DNA of 63,726 nucleotides from Dyella kyungheensis. Its GTDB lineage: Bacteria > Pseudomonadota > Gammaproteobacteria > Xanthomonadales > Rhodanobacteraceae. Below the pieces are notes generated by a model. The model was given only the letters and a program-made list of their open reading frames with translations, had not been told where the DNA came from and did not search any database. Each line of letters starts with the position of its first letter. Position 1 is the stretch's first letter. Below, in pieces: positions 21,801-29,830 of this stretch. The translations under genes and the position numbers were made by a program. The stretch lies in NCBI RefSeq assembly GCF_016905005.1, contig NZ_JADIKC010000013.1, positions 1 to 63,726 of the forward strand, in the 5' to 3' direction.

Positions 21801-23893
21801 GCGATCTCGGTCCCGGCCGGTGCGTGCTGACTGGCGAGCTGCTGCATGTCCTCGATGATCTGCTTCTGCGACAGCATGCTGAGATCGATGACTTCCCTGG
21901 CCTGCGCCACGTAGTAAGCGAGCTGCTCATCGCTGCGCACCACCGATTTGTCGAGCGCGCCGGCGATCTGTTCGAGGCGCTCCATCAGCGCTTCATTCGA
22001 CTGGCCGAACGACTGCACGGCCGAGCCGAAGGCATCGCCCAGGCTGGCCACTTCGACGGCGCTGCTGGTGAGCTGCGCGGCCACGGCGCCGAGCTTGCCG
22101 GTTTCCGCTTCGACGTGATCGGTGAAGCGTGTGCTGACGCGTTCCAGCAGATCGGCCGAGGTGAACACCAGGGCATCGACCGCTTCGCGCTGCTCGGTGG
22201 AGGCGTGGTTCACGGCGTCGAGCAGCGTTTCCAGCGTGGCCAGCAGGCGGCTGCGCTCTTCCAGCATGGCGGTATCGCGCACCATGCTTTCGGAGAGTTT
22301 CTGGCGCAGTTCGGCCACCACTTCGGCCGCGGCCTTCGGCGCTTCCGATGCCGCCTGCACGAGTCGGGAGATCTCGGCGATGGTTTCGCTGGCGTGTGTC
22401 TGCGTCTGCGCGGAGATATCGCCGGCGGTGCGTGCCAGCGTGTCGCAGATCTCCCGCTGCTGATCCGCTGCCTGTTGGCCGGCCTGCTGCCATTGCTGAC
22501 CCAGCGTAGCGCCCATCGCACCCAGCGTCTGCGTCCAGGTGGACAGTCGTTCCTCGTCGCGCGAAGCGAGCGTGCCCTGCAGATCCGCATGCGACTGGTT
22601 CACCGTGCGGACCAGCGACGTCGCGTGCTGCTCGAAGTTCGTTGCGGCCTCGGCCCATGCCTGCTGGTTGCGCGCCGCCAGCGCGTCGTTGGCCGCCTGC
22701 TGCTGGGACAGCGTCTGCGTCCAGGCCTGCGCCATGCTGCCGGCGGTGGCATCCAGTTGCGCCGTCACGTTCTCGAGCAGGCCGGTCGAGCGCTGTTCGA
22801 AGGTTGCGCTGAACTGATCCAGCGTGTGGCGCAGGTCGAGCGAAAGCGTTTCGTTGGTGCGGCGATGTTCGGCCAGTGCCTCGTTCCAGAGGCCGGCCAC
22901 GGTGGTCGTGGTCGTTTCGAATCCGGCCGAGAGTGTGCTGAGCTGCTGCTGCACGGCCTGCGTGACCTGATCGTGGAGCGTCGCCGTTTCGCGCGCGATG
23001 CCTTCCATGGTCGACGCCATGATGGGCTGCAGGGCCGCCGAGGCCGCGCGTGCGCTTTCGGCCACGCTGTCCTTCAACGAAGCTTCCACCGACGAGGCGA
23101 GGCGCGTGTAGGTGGCCTCGGTGCGAGTGTGGAACGCTTCATGGCTGGCCAGCTGGCGTTCGCTGGCGTCGATGCTCTGCTGTTCGATGGCCGTCATCAT
23201 CGCCTGCAGGCGATCGACCAGGGTCGGCATCAACTCGGTCTGCTGCTGCAGGAGCTTGAATGCCTGCTCGCGCTGATGGTGCTTGGAGTACACGCGCAGG
23301 CTGCTGGCGGCCTGCGCATCGAGCAATTGCATGGCCTGCAGTCGTTCGCGCCGGCACAGGGCGGACAGCAGCCCCAGCATGGCCGAGCTGGCCACGCCGG
23401 CAATCGAGGTGCCGAACGCGAAGCCCAGGCCCTTCACGGGCGCGGCCAGCGATCCGCGCATGGCCTGCAGATCAGTGGCGCTTTCCAGCGCGATGCCGGT
23501 GCCGCGAAGCGTCGCCATCATGCCCAGCAAGGTGCCGAGCATGCCAAGCAGCACCAGCAGGCCCACCAGGTAGGGCGTCAGTGCCGGCACCGGCATGGCC
23601 ACGCGTTCGCCCTCGATGCGCAGGCGCGCGGCGTTGCGCACGCTGGGATGCAGATCGCGGAGCCAGTCGGACAGACTCGATGGCGTCGCGGACAAATCCG
23701 TTACGGCCCGCGTGAGCGTCGCCGTGGCCTGGCGATAGCGATACAGCTCCATCGCGCCAGCGAGATAGCAGGCGCCAATCAGCCCCGCGACGGCCGCGCC
23801 CAGCGGGTTGGAACCGACATAGCCGGCACCGATCCAGCACACGGCGATCAGGCCAATCGCGAACACGGCGAGATGTAGAAGATTCTTGAACAT
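21797..23893 (-). CDS. DUF802-family MotA/TolQ/ExbB-like membrane protein with long coiled-coil tail
   Basis: A 698-residue inner-membrane protein. Helices lie at about 4-22, 28-49, 104-127 and 153-179. The last two carry the MotA/TolQ/ExbB-type core: LLVLLGMLGTLLGMMATLRG, then PVKGLGFAFGTSIAGVASSA. From about residue 200 to 690 it is nearly all heptad-like coiled coil, a cytoplasmic tail much longer than in MotA and reminiscent of ZorA. Paired with the OmpA-like gene it probably forms an ion-driven 5:2 type motor. The start at 23893 removes an implausible 53-residue extension. Confidence 0.82.
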   Translation of the reverse strand: MFKNLLHLAVFAIGLIAVCWIGAGYVGSNPLGAAVAGLIGACYLAGAMELYRYRQATATLTRAVTDLSATPSSLSDWLRDLHPSVRNAARLRIEGERVAMPVPALTPYLVGLLVLLGMLGTLLGMMATLRGTGIALESATDLQAMRGSLAAPVKGLGFAFGTSIAGVASSAMLGLLSALCRRERLQAMQLLDAQAASSLRVYSKHHQREQAFKLLQQQTELMPTLVDRLQAMMTAIEQQSIDASERQLASHEAFHTRTEATYTRLASSVEASLKDSVAESARAASAALQPIMASTMEGIARETATLHDQVTQAVQQQLSTLSAGFETTTTTVAGLWNEALAEHRRTNETLSLDLRHTLDQFSATFEQRSTGLLENVTAQLDATAGSMAQAWTQTLSQQQAANDALAARNQQAWAEAATNFEQHATSLVRTVNQSHADLQGTLASRDEERLSTWTQTLGAMGATLGQQWQQAGQQAADQQREICDTLARTAGDISAQTQTHASETIAEISRLVQAASEAPKAAAEVVAELRQKLSESMVRDTAMLEERSRLLATLETLLDAVNHASTEQREAVDALVFTSADLLERVSTRFTDHVEAETGKLGAVAAQLTSSAVEVASLGDAFGSAVQSFGQSNEALMERLEQIAGALDKSVVRSDEQLAYYVAQAREVIDLSMLSQKQIIEDMQQLASQHAPAGTEIA

Positions 23894-23903
23894 GACTACC
23901 CAG

Positions 23904-24611
23904 TTAGCGGGTTCGAAGCGCTGCAAGCAGCCCTTCGACCGGTTGAAAACGAACATCCAGTTCGGCGAGCAACACGCTTTGCATGTCCCTGCGAAATACG
24001 TCGAGCCAGGCGCCGGGCGTTGCCGCCGGCGCAGTCTCGCTGGCCTGCGCATCGGCCAGCGTTTTAAGTTCCGCCTCGCGCAGGCGTTCGAAATGTTGTC
24101 CCAGCACGCCCGACACCGATGCCAGCAGCATCTGTTCGCGCGGGCTCAGGGCGCGTTCCATCACGGCGTCCACCGCCGCGAGCTGGGCCATCGGGGCGCT
24201 CTTTTGTGCCAGCATGTCGCGCAGGCGGCCGCGCAGATGGCCGGTGGTGGCCAGCATCTTTCGCTGCAAGGCGAGGTAGCGCTGGCGAAACGGGGTGTAA
24301 TCGCCCGTCTCACGCGCATCGCTTTCCTCGGTGAAGGCGCGATCCCCGGCAATCGCCAACGCCAGCGAGCTGCGCGTGCGGGCGCACTCGTCCTCCTCGC
24401 TGTCGCCGAAGCCCGGGGCACCGTTTTCGGTCGAGTGCTCGCCATCGAGCACCGTGGACAGCGCAACCGCGTGCGTCCAGTCCAGCCAATGGCTCAGCCG
24501 GTCCGACAGCGATGATTTGGATGAGGCAACGTCAACGTCCGTCAGGCGTGCAAGCAAGCGAATGAACGTCGGGCCACGGACTGTCGTCCAATGAGGTGCT
24601 GGCACGATCAC
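23904..24611 (-). CDS. DUF3348-family protein, first gene of stator-like operon
   Basis: A 235-residue soluble helical protein of the DUF3348 family, recognised from its start (RGPTFIRLLARLTDVDV), the segment FRQRYLALQRKMLATTGHLRGRLRDML and the final AWLDVFRRDMQSVLLAELD. It has no signal peptide and is probably cytoplasmic. It begins with GTG at 24611 (a second GTG two codons later is possible) and ends 10 bases before the DUF802 start. The family is known to sit with DUF802, OmpA and DUF2894 genes. Its role is unknown. Confidence 0.78.
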   Translation of the reverse strand: MIVPAPHWTTVRGPTFIRLLARLTDVDVASSKSSLSDRLSHWLDWTHAVALSTVLDGEHSTENGAPGFGDSEEDECARTRSSLALAIAGDRAFTEESDARETGDYTPFRQRYLALQRKMLATTGHLRGRLRDMLAQKSAPMAQLAAVDAVMERALSPREQMLLASVSGVLGQHFERLREAELKTLADAQASETAPAATPGAWLDVFRRDMQSVLLAELDVRFQPVEGLLAALRTR

Positions 24612-24925
24612 GACTGGTCAAAAAACGGTCATTTTACACGGTAGGGGCTCGGGGGCGCCTGTTTGGTGCGGGCGTGGGGCAGGGCGATCAGGCCGCATTC
24701 CGCCGGCTTGTGCGCCTCATGCGGCGCGAACCCTGCCGCATGGGCGTCTCAGCCCGCGCTGGAACGACCGAAAAAGACAACTTTCCGCTCTCGGGCCCGC
24801 ACTCACGGAACGCTGGAGTCTTTCACAGGCGCCTGAAGTCTCCGCACCCGGCGCGCCGCACGGGCCAGGCGGGCGATCGGCGCCAGGCGCCGGATAAGCG
24901 ATGAGTCGCGAGGGTAGACGAAGAC
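24612..24925. other. Gap of 314 bases between the stator-like operon and the methyltransferase
   Basis: It must contain the operon promoter. TAAAAT on the minus strand (24631-24636) is a fair -10 element, 20 bases before the GTG, but no good -35 box is 17 bases upstream. No gene, repeat or strong hairpin was seen. Confidence 0.35.
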
Positions 24926-25555
24926 GTGCATACCGGAGAGCAGTACCACCAGTTCATGCTGGCCTCGCCACGAGTCCAGCTTGTGCGCGACCGCTTTCAG
25001 GAGCTGGCGCTGAGCCTGTTGCCGCCGGGTGCCAGCGTGCTCGATTTCGGCGCGGGTACCGGCATCGATGCCAAGGTGTACGCGGCCAAGGGCCATCCGA
25101 CGTACGTCTACGAGCCTTCGGAGGCGAATTCAGGCTACCTGGAGCTGCATTGCCGCGAGGAGATCGAGCGCCAGGCCATCGCTGCCGTGAGGTCGCCGCT
25201 GGACTGCAGGGTGCACGCGGTGACGGCGAATTTTGCGGTGCTCAACCACATTCCGGACCAGGCCGCGCTGTTTGAGCAGCTGTCGCGCGTGGTTCGTCCG
25301 GGCGGTTTCGTGTTGGCCAGCATGCTCAACCCGTACTACCTCGCCGATGCGCGTTACGCGTGGTGGCGCGCGAACCTGCTCCATCTCCTTCGCCGCGGCC
25401 ATTATGCGGTCGACAGCGAGAGTCGCATCCATCGCTTCGCGCCGCGCGTCGTGGCGCGCGCGGCCATGCCGCACTTCCAGCTGGAGCGCGTGCTGCCTAG
25501 CGGTCTGGGCATGGCCAACCAGCTCTATCTGTTCCTGTTGCTGCGGCGGCGCTGA
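24926..25555 (+). CDS. SAM-dependent class I methyltransferase
   Basis: A 209-residue enzyme with the SAM-binding glycine motif VLDFGAGTGIDAKVYA (about 38-53), acidic strand 2 (YVYEPSEANSGY), and the post-motif region VVRPGGFVLASMLNP typical of UbiE/Methyltransf_11-like enzymes. Strand 4 (VHAVTANFAVLNHI) is also present. The GTG at 24926 is used; an ATG ten codons in is an alternative. It ends one base before the flavin-reductase-like gene, so the two form an operon. The substrate is unknown. Confidence 0.8.
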   Translation: MHTGEQYHQFMLASPRVQLVRDRFQELALSLLPPGASVLDFGAGTGIDAKVYAAKGHPTYVYEPSEANSGYLELHCREEIERQAIAAVRSPLDCRVHAVTANFAVLNHIPDQAALFEQLSRVVRPGGFVLASMLNPYYLADARYAWWRANLLHLLRRGHYAVDSESRIHRFAPRVVARAAMPHFQLERVLPSGLGMANQLYLFLLLRRR

Positions 25556-25556
25556 C

Positions 25557-26480
25557 ATGTGGAAGGACTGGGTCAGGCCGTTCGTGCGCCCCTTGCCGCA
25601 ATGGTCGACGATTGCGGTGGCGCCGTCGCAACAGTCTGTCGCGGCCACTTTGCGCTGGAACGATGAAACGGCCGATGTCACCGCCGATCATGCGGTGGCG
25701 TCGCTCAAGCCGCTGACGATCGTGACCAGCATCGATGCGGGCCCGTCAGCCGTGATCGAATACCGCGATCGCAGCACGGGCCAGATCCTGGGTACGTTGC
25801 AACTGGCGAAGACCACGCAGCTTGCCATCGAGCAGGGCTCGCTCACCCTCTACCGCGTCGAGGCGGGCGAGCATCGCTGTCTGCGCTGGCCGCATCGTCC
25901 GTGGAATACGTGGCTGCAGAACCGCCTCATGCGCAAGCACCCTTCCGCGCAGCACGCCCTGATGGCGCCTCAGGCGGTGCAGCAGCTGATGATTGCGTAT
26001 CTGTGTCCGCGCCCCGTGGTGCTGGTGTCGGTGCAGGCGGAAGGCCACCAGAACATCTTCCCGATGGATCTGATTGGCCCATTGGAACGCAGCGGCTTCT
26101 ATACGCTGGCGCTGCGCAGCACCAACGTCTCCGCCCCCTTCATGCGCCAGACCCGCCGGGTTGCGCTGTCGAGCATGCCTGCCAGCATGAAGACTGCCGT
26201 CTACGCGCTCAGCGCGCATCACAAGCGGCCGCTGGACGATTGGAACGAGGTTCCGTTTCCCGTGCGCCCCTCGCGGGAGTTCGCCATTCCTTCCGTGGCC
26301 GAGGCGCTATGCGTGCATGAGTTGAGCATCGTGCACAGCCAGGAGTTCGGGTCGCATACGCTGTTCGTGGGGCGCATCGCATCGGCCGAAGAGAAATGCG
26401 AGGGCGTGCAGTTGCATCACACGCCGGCGTATTACCAGATGTACCGGCGGCGGCAGGCGATGGGGTTTGCGGAGGTTTGA
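25557..26480 (+). CDS. Flavin-reductase-like (FMN split-barrel) protein
   Basis: A 307-residue protein whose C-terminal half matches the flavin-reductase split barrel: RPVVLVSVQAEGHQNIFPMD, LALRSTNVSAPFMRQTRRVALSS, then SHTLFVGRI and the final HHTPAYYQMYRRRQ. The N-terminal 120 residues are not recognised. FMN binding is expected, with reductase or flavoredoxin activity. It directly follows the methyltransferase with one base between, so the pair probably acts in one small pathway. Confidence 0.75.
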   Translation: MWKDWVRPFVRPLPQWSTIAVAPSQQSVAATLRWNDETADVTADHAVASLKPLTIVTSIDAGPSAVIEYRDRSTGQILGTLQLAKTTQLAIEQGSLTLYRVEAGEHRCLRWPHRPWNTWLQNRLMRKHPSAQHALMAPQAVQQLMIAYLCPRPVVLVSVQAEGHQNIFPMDLIGPLERSGFYTLALRSTNVSAPFMRQTRRVALSSMPASMKTAVYALSAHHKRPLDDWNEVPFPVRPSREFAIPSVAEALCVHELSIVHSQEFGSHTLFVGRIASAEEKCEGVQLHHTPAYYQMYRRRQAMGFAEV

Positions 26481-26518
26481 GGGGTACTTGCGAAAGACCC
26501 GCCAGGCCTCGGCGACAC

Positions 26519-26602
26519 CTGTGGGAGCGCACCCTGTGCGCGACAAACCTACGGAGCGATACATCCCAGCGTGGCTGTCGCGCACAGGGTGCGCTCCCAC
26601 AG
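26519..26602. repeat. REP-like pair, perfect 26-bp inverted repeat
   Basis: Arms 26519-26544 and 26577-26602 (starting CTGTGGGAGCGCACC) are exact reverse complements with a 32-base spacer. The same unit, slightly changed, forms an inverted pair at 54320-54393. This is the layout of REP doublets moved by RAYT transposases; no RAYT gene is in the window. Confidence 0.85.
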
Positions 26603-26642
26603 AAACACACAGGTTCCCGCGAGCACCCGCCCCTCACCCCGG

Positions 26643-26665
26643 CCCTCTCCCCGCAGGGGAGAGGG
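26643..26665. repeat. CCCTCTCCCC-GCA-GGGGAGAGGG hairpin element
   Basis: A perfect 10-bp stem lies in a common intergenic repeat context (CCCTCACCCCGGCCC before it). It sits between the convergent flavin-reductase and receptor genes and may end transcription from either side. No long T tract is present. Confidence 0.6.
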
Positions 26666-26696
26666 AGAAGTGCCGTGCAAGGCGCGGGCTAGGCGC

Positions 26697-28790
26697 TCAC
26701 CAGCGATAGCGCGCCGACACCGTGATCTCCCGCGGATACCCGTAATAGCACCAGATCGCGCTATTGCACGCACTGACGTAATTGCGATCGAACAGGTTGG
26801 AGGCGGTGACCTGGAAGCGCCACCGTTCCACGTCATAGTGCGCATTCGCATCGAACAACGTATAGCCGCCCGTGCGGAACTGATTGAACGCGTCGCCGTA
26901 GTGCTCGCCGATGAAGCGCACGCCGCCGCCGAAGCCCAGCCCTGCCAGCACGCCTTCGTGCACGTTGTAATCGGCCGACAGCGACGCCTGCTGCTTTGGC
27001 ACCAGGGCCACTTCCTTGCCCAGCGTCGCGTCGTTCGCATGCGTCACCTTGGCGTCGGTGTAGGCATAGGCGGCGGTCACGTTCAGGTGGTCGGTCAGCG
27101 CGACATTCGCTTCCAGCTCCGCACCGCGCGTGCGCGTCTGGCCCTGCTGCAGCGAGAAGAACAAGTGTTCCGGGTCGACCGTGAGCGCGTTCTTCTGGGT
27201 GAGCTGGTACACCGCGCCGGTGATCAACGTGCGCCCGTCCGCCGTCTGGTACTTCAGGCCGCCTTCGTACTGGTCGCCGGTGATCGGCTTGAATGCGCTG
27301 CCATCGAACGTGGTGCCCACCGTGGTCTTGAACGAGTGCGAGTACGCCACGTACGGCACCAGGCCGATGTCGGTGGTGTAGTTGACGCCAAGGCGGCCGG
27401 AGAACGCGTTGTCGTTCTGTTTCTGCTGCGTGTTGGCTATCAGGTCCTTCACGTCGTTGCTGACCCAGTCCTCGCGGCCGCTGGCGACGATGCCCCACTT
27501 GCCAATGCTGATCTGGTCCTGCACATACGCGCCCAACTGCTCGAGCAGGCTGTTGGTGTGGAACGTATACGGTGCCGGCGCAATCGGCTGGCCGTAGACC
27601 GGATTGAAGATGTCGATGGTCGGCGCGGTGCCGAAGCCCGACTTGTAGTCGTTGCGGCTATGCAGATAGTCCACGCCCATCAAGACATCGTGCTGCACGC
27701 TGCCCTGGTCGAATTTCGCCTCGACCTGGTTGTCCACGGCGAACACGTTGGCATGGTCCACCAGCGGGTAGTTGTAGCGATCGAGCGTGCGCAGGTCCGC
27801 TTCCAGGCCCAGGCTGCCGATCGAACGGTGATCGACCTTCTCGTTCTGCAGGCGCAGGTCCTGGCGGAACGACCACACTTCGTTGAAGCGATGATTGAAG
27901 GCATAACCGATCGACTCGTCGGTCTTCCAGTAATGGTCGTAGCCTGGCTCGCCCGGATTCACGTCGCGCGGAATCTGGCCGTTGGGGTTCGGATACAGCG
28001 TGCCCTGCGACGGCAGGAAGCCGCCCACGCCGTCAGACAGGCTGCGCTGGTAACGCGGCAGCAGGGTGAACGAGGTGTTGTCGTCCGGCTGCCAGGTGAG
28101 GCTGGGCGCGAAGTAGTAACGGTCGTCCTTGGAATGCTTGATGTTCGAATCGCCCTGGCGCGCCAGGGCCACCACGCGCCACAGCCAATGGCCGTCGTTG
28201 TCGAGCTGGCCGCCGGTGTCGCCGGCCAGTTGCTTCTGGCCGAAGCTGCCGATCGTCGCTTCGATTTCGTGCGGTGCATCGAGGCTCGGGCGCTTGCTGG
28301 TCATGTCGATCATGCCGCCGGGCGGCAGCTGGCCGTACATCGCCGACGACGGCCCCTTGTTCACTTCGATGCGCTCCAGCCCATAGGGCTCGATGCGCGA
28401 ATCGGCGGTCCAGGAACCGCTGGGCAGGGACAGGCCGTCGAGGAACTTGGCCGGGTCGTAACCGCGGATCAGGATCCAGTCGCTGCGCGGATCGGCGCCA
28501 TAGCTGCCACCCACCGCGCCGGCCATGTAGCGCACCGCTTCATCCAGGTTCTGCATGCCGTAAAGGGCCATGCGGTCGGGCGTGATCGCGGTCACCGACT
28601 GGGGGATCTCCACCACCGGCGTTTCGGTCTTGGTGGTGGAGTAGACGACGTTCACCGCCTCCAGGGTCTTCTTGTCGTCCGGATGGGCCGCCTTGCCCGG
28701 GGTATCGGGCTGGTCATCGGCGTGCGCCGTGCCGAGCAGGGCAAACGAGATCGCGACCAGAAGCGCGGTTCTGGAGAAAGGAGCGGACAT
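26697..28790 (-). CDS. TonB-dependent siderophore receptor
   Basis: A 697-residue outer-membrane receptor. The signal peptide ends GTAHADD. The plug domain (residues about 45-160) includes VEIPQSVTAITPDRMALYGMQ, SDWILIRGYD and IEVNKGPSSAMYGQLPPGGMID. A 22-strand barrel ends in the C-terminal RYRW aromatic signature. The plug motifs are those of ferric-hydroxamate/ferrichrome-type (FhuA/FpvA-like) receptors. A Fur box 74 bases upstream predicts induction by iron limitation. It needs TonB-ExbBD, which are not encoded nearby. Confidence 0.9.
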   Translation of the reverse strand: MSAPFSRTALLVAISFALLGTAHADDQPDTPGKAAHPDDKKTLEAVNVVYSTTKTETPVVEIPQSVTAITPDRMALYGMQNLDEAVRYMAGAVGGSYGADPRSDWILIRGYDPAKFLDGLSLPSGSWTADSRIEPYGLERIEVNKGPSSAMYGQLPPGGMIDMTSKRPSLDAPHEIEATIGSFGQKQLAGDTGGQLDNDGHWLWRVVALARQGDSNIKHSKDDRYYFAPSLTWQPDDNTSFTLLPRYQRSLSDGVGGFLPSQGTLYPNPNGQIPRDVNPGEPGYDHYWKTDESIGYAFNHRFNEVWSFRQDLRLQNEKVDHRSIGSLGLEADLRTLDRYNYPLVDHANVFAVDNQVEAKFDQGSVQHDVLMGVDYLHSRNDYKSGFGTAPTIDIFNPVYGQPIAPAPYTFHTNSLLEQLGAYVQDQISIGKWGIVASGREDWVSNDVKDLIANTQQKQNDNAFSGRLGVNYTTDIGLVPYVAYSHSFKTTVGTTFDGSAFKPITGDQYEGGLKYQTADGRTLITGAVYQLTQKNALTVDPEHLFFSLQQGQTRTRGAELEANVALTDHLNVTAAYAYTDAKVTHANDATLGKEVALVPKQQASLSADYNVHEGVLAGLGFGGGVRFIGEHYGDAFNQFRTGGYTLFDANAHYDVERWRFQVTASNLFDRNYVSACNSAIWCYYGYPREITVSARYRW

Positions 28791-28863
28791 GATGGGGAGA
28801 CCCTTGAAGAAAGCGTGGCCGGGACCGCCACGGACGGTCCGGTTCGCCCGAGGCGAATGACAC

Positions 28864-28882
28864 AATGATAATGATTCTTATT
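28864..28882 (-). promoter_or_regulatory. Fur box upstream of siderophore receptor
   Basis: The 19-base AT-rich site AATGATAATGATTCTTATT closely matches the Fur consensus (two GATAAT-type hexamers). It lies 74 bases upstream of the receptor start. Repression by Fur with iron is expected. Confidence 0.75.
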
Positions 28883-28946
28883 TGTAGATCAACTTCCCGG
28901 GTCAAGCGGCTGCGTCAGAAGGGCCGGGCCCACCGCCGGTCAGGGT

Positions 28947-29738
28947 TTACCGGGCGGGTCCCAGGGCCTGCTGGATGGCCGTTTCGGCCAGGGGTTCCAT
29001 CACCGCATAGCCCTTGCGTGTGGGGTGCACGCCGTCGTCGGCCAGGCCCGGCTTCATGGCGCCCTCGGGCGTCGCCGTGGCGCGGTAGTAGTCGGCATAG
29101 GCGAAACCGTTGCGGCTGGCGTAGTCCTGCATCCAGCGATTCAGCGCCCGGATGATGGGGACCGGCTGCACCTCGGGCCGCCAGGGGAAGCGGCCGGCCG
29201 GCGGCACGCTGGCCAGGATCACGCGGATGCCATGCGCCCGGGCCAACTCGGCCATCGAAGCGATGTTGCCTTCCACCTGCTCGAGCGTGGACGGTCCCGT
29301 GTTGCCGGCTACGTCATTGGTGCCGGCCATGATGTGCACGGCCTGGGGATGCAGGTCGATCACGTCCTGGCGAAAACGCAGCAGCATCTGCGCCGTGGTC
29401 TGTCCGCTGATGCCGCGGTCGAGCTTGCCGTGGGTGAAGAATGCCGCGTCCTGCTGGCCCCAGAACTCGGTGATCGAATCGCCCATGAAGACCACGCGCG
29501 GCTTGTTGCCCGCCTTGATCAGTTCGGCATTCTGCGCACGGTAGTGGCACAGCTGGCCGAAATCCTGCGCAAAGAGGTAGGCGTTCCATTGCCCCGTCGG
29601 CACCTGCTCGGGCGTTTTCTCGCTGGTGCACGGGTCGGCGACGATGCCGATGGCGTCGTCCTGCGCAAGGGCAGGGCTGGCGACGGCGTCGAGCAGGCCC
29701 AGCAGGGCTGCCAGAGCGATGATGCGCGTGACGTGCAT
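28947..29738 (-). CDS. Secreted SGNH/GDSL hydrolase
   Basis: A 263-residue exported esterase-type enzyme. The signal peptide ends SPALAQDD. Block I is VVFMGDSITE with the nucleophile serine, block II is RGISGQTT, block III is MAGTNDVAG, and block V is DDGVHPTRKG with the catalytic Asp and His. The family deacylates lipids, sugars or peptidoglycan acetyl groups. It lies between two Fur-controlled receptors on the same strand, but no Fur box of its own is seen. Confidence 0.85.
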   Translation of the reverse strand: MHVTRIIALAALLGLLDAVASPALAQDDAIGIVADPCTSEKTPEQVPTGQWNAYLFAQDFGQLCHYRAQNAELIKAGNKPRVVFMGDSITEFWGQQDAAFFTHGKLDRGISGQTTAQMLLRFRQDVIDLHPQAVHIMAGTNDVAGNTGPSTLEQVEGNIASMAELARAHGIRVILASVPPAGRFPWRPEVQPVPIIRALNRWMQDYASRNGFAYADYYRATATPEGAMKPGLADDGVHPTRKGYAVMEPLAETAIQQALGPAR

Positions 29739-29830
29739 GCGTGCTTTCCTCGTTTCCAGGCGACAAGGCGACGCGGCCACCCGCCGCCCCGCTCCGTTAT
29801 CGGTGCATGTTACGAGGCACGCGTGCGCCG

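Noticed and set aside
21761-23878. A 705-codon plus-strand frame opposite the DUF802 gene
   Set aside because: Low-complexity translation rich in R, G, H and Q, no ribosome site, and complete overlap with a well-supported gene. Similar antisense frames at 26571-28868, 29741-32026 and 44126-45661 were dropped for the same reason.
20516-24611. Zorya phage-defence system
   Set aside because: The stator-like pair resembles ZorA/ZorB, but the two partner genes are DUF3348 and DUF2894, not the ZorC/ZorD or ZorE proteins, and no helicase or nuclease is nearby.
26519-26602. CRISPR-like repeat
   Set aside because: Only two units in opposite orientation with one spacer. This is a REP pair, and no cas genes are present.
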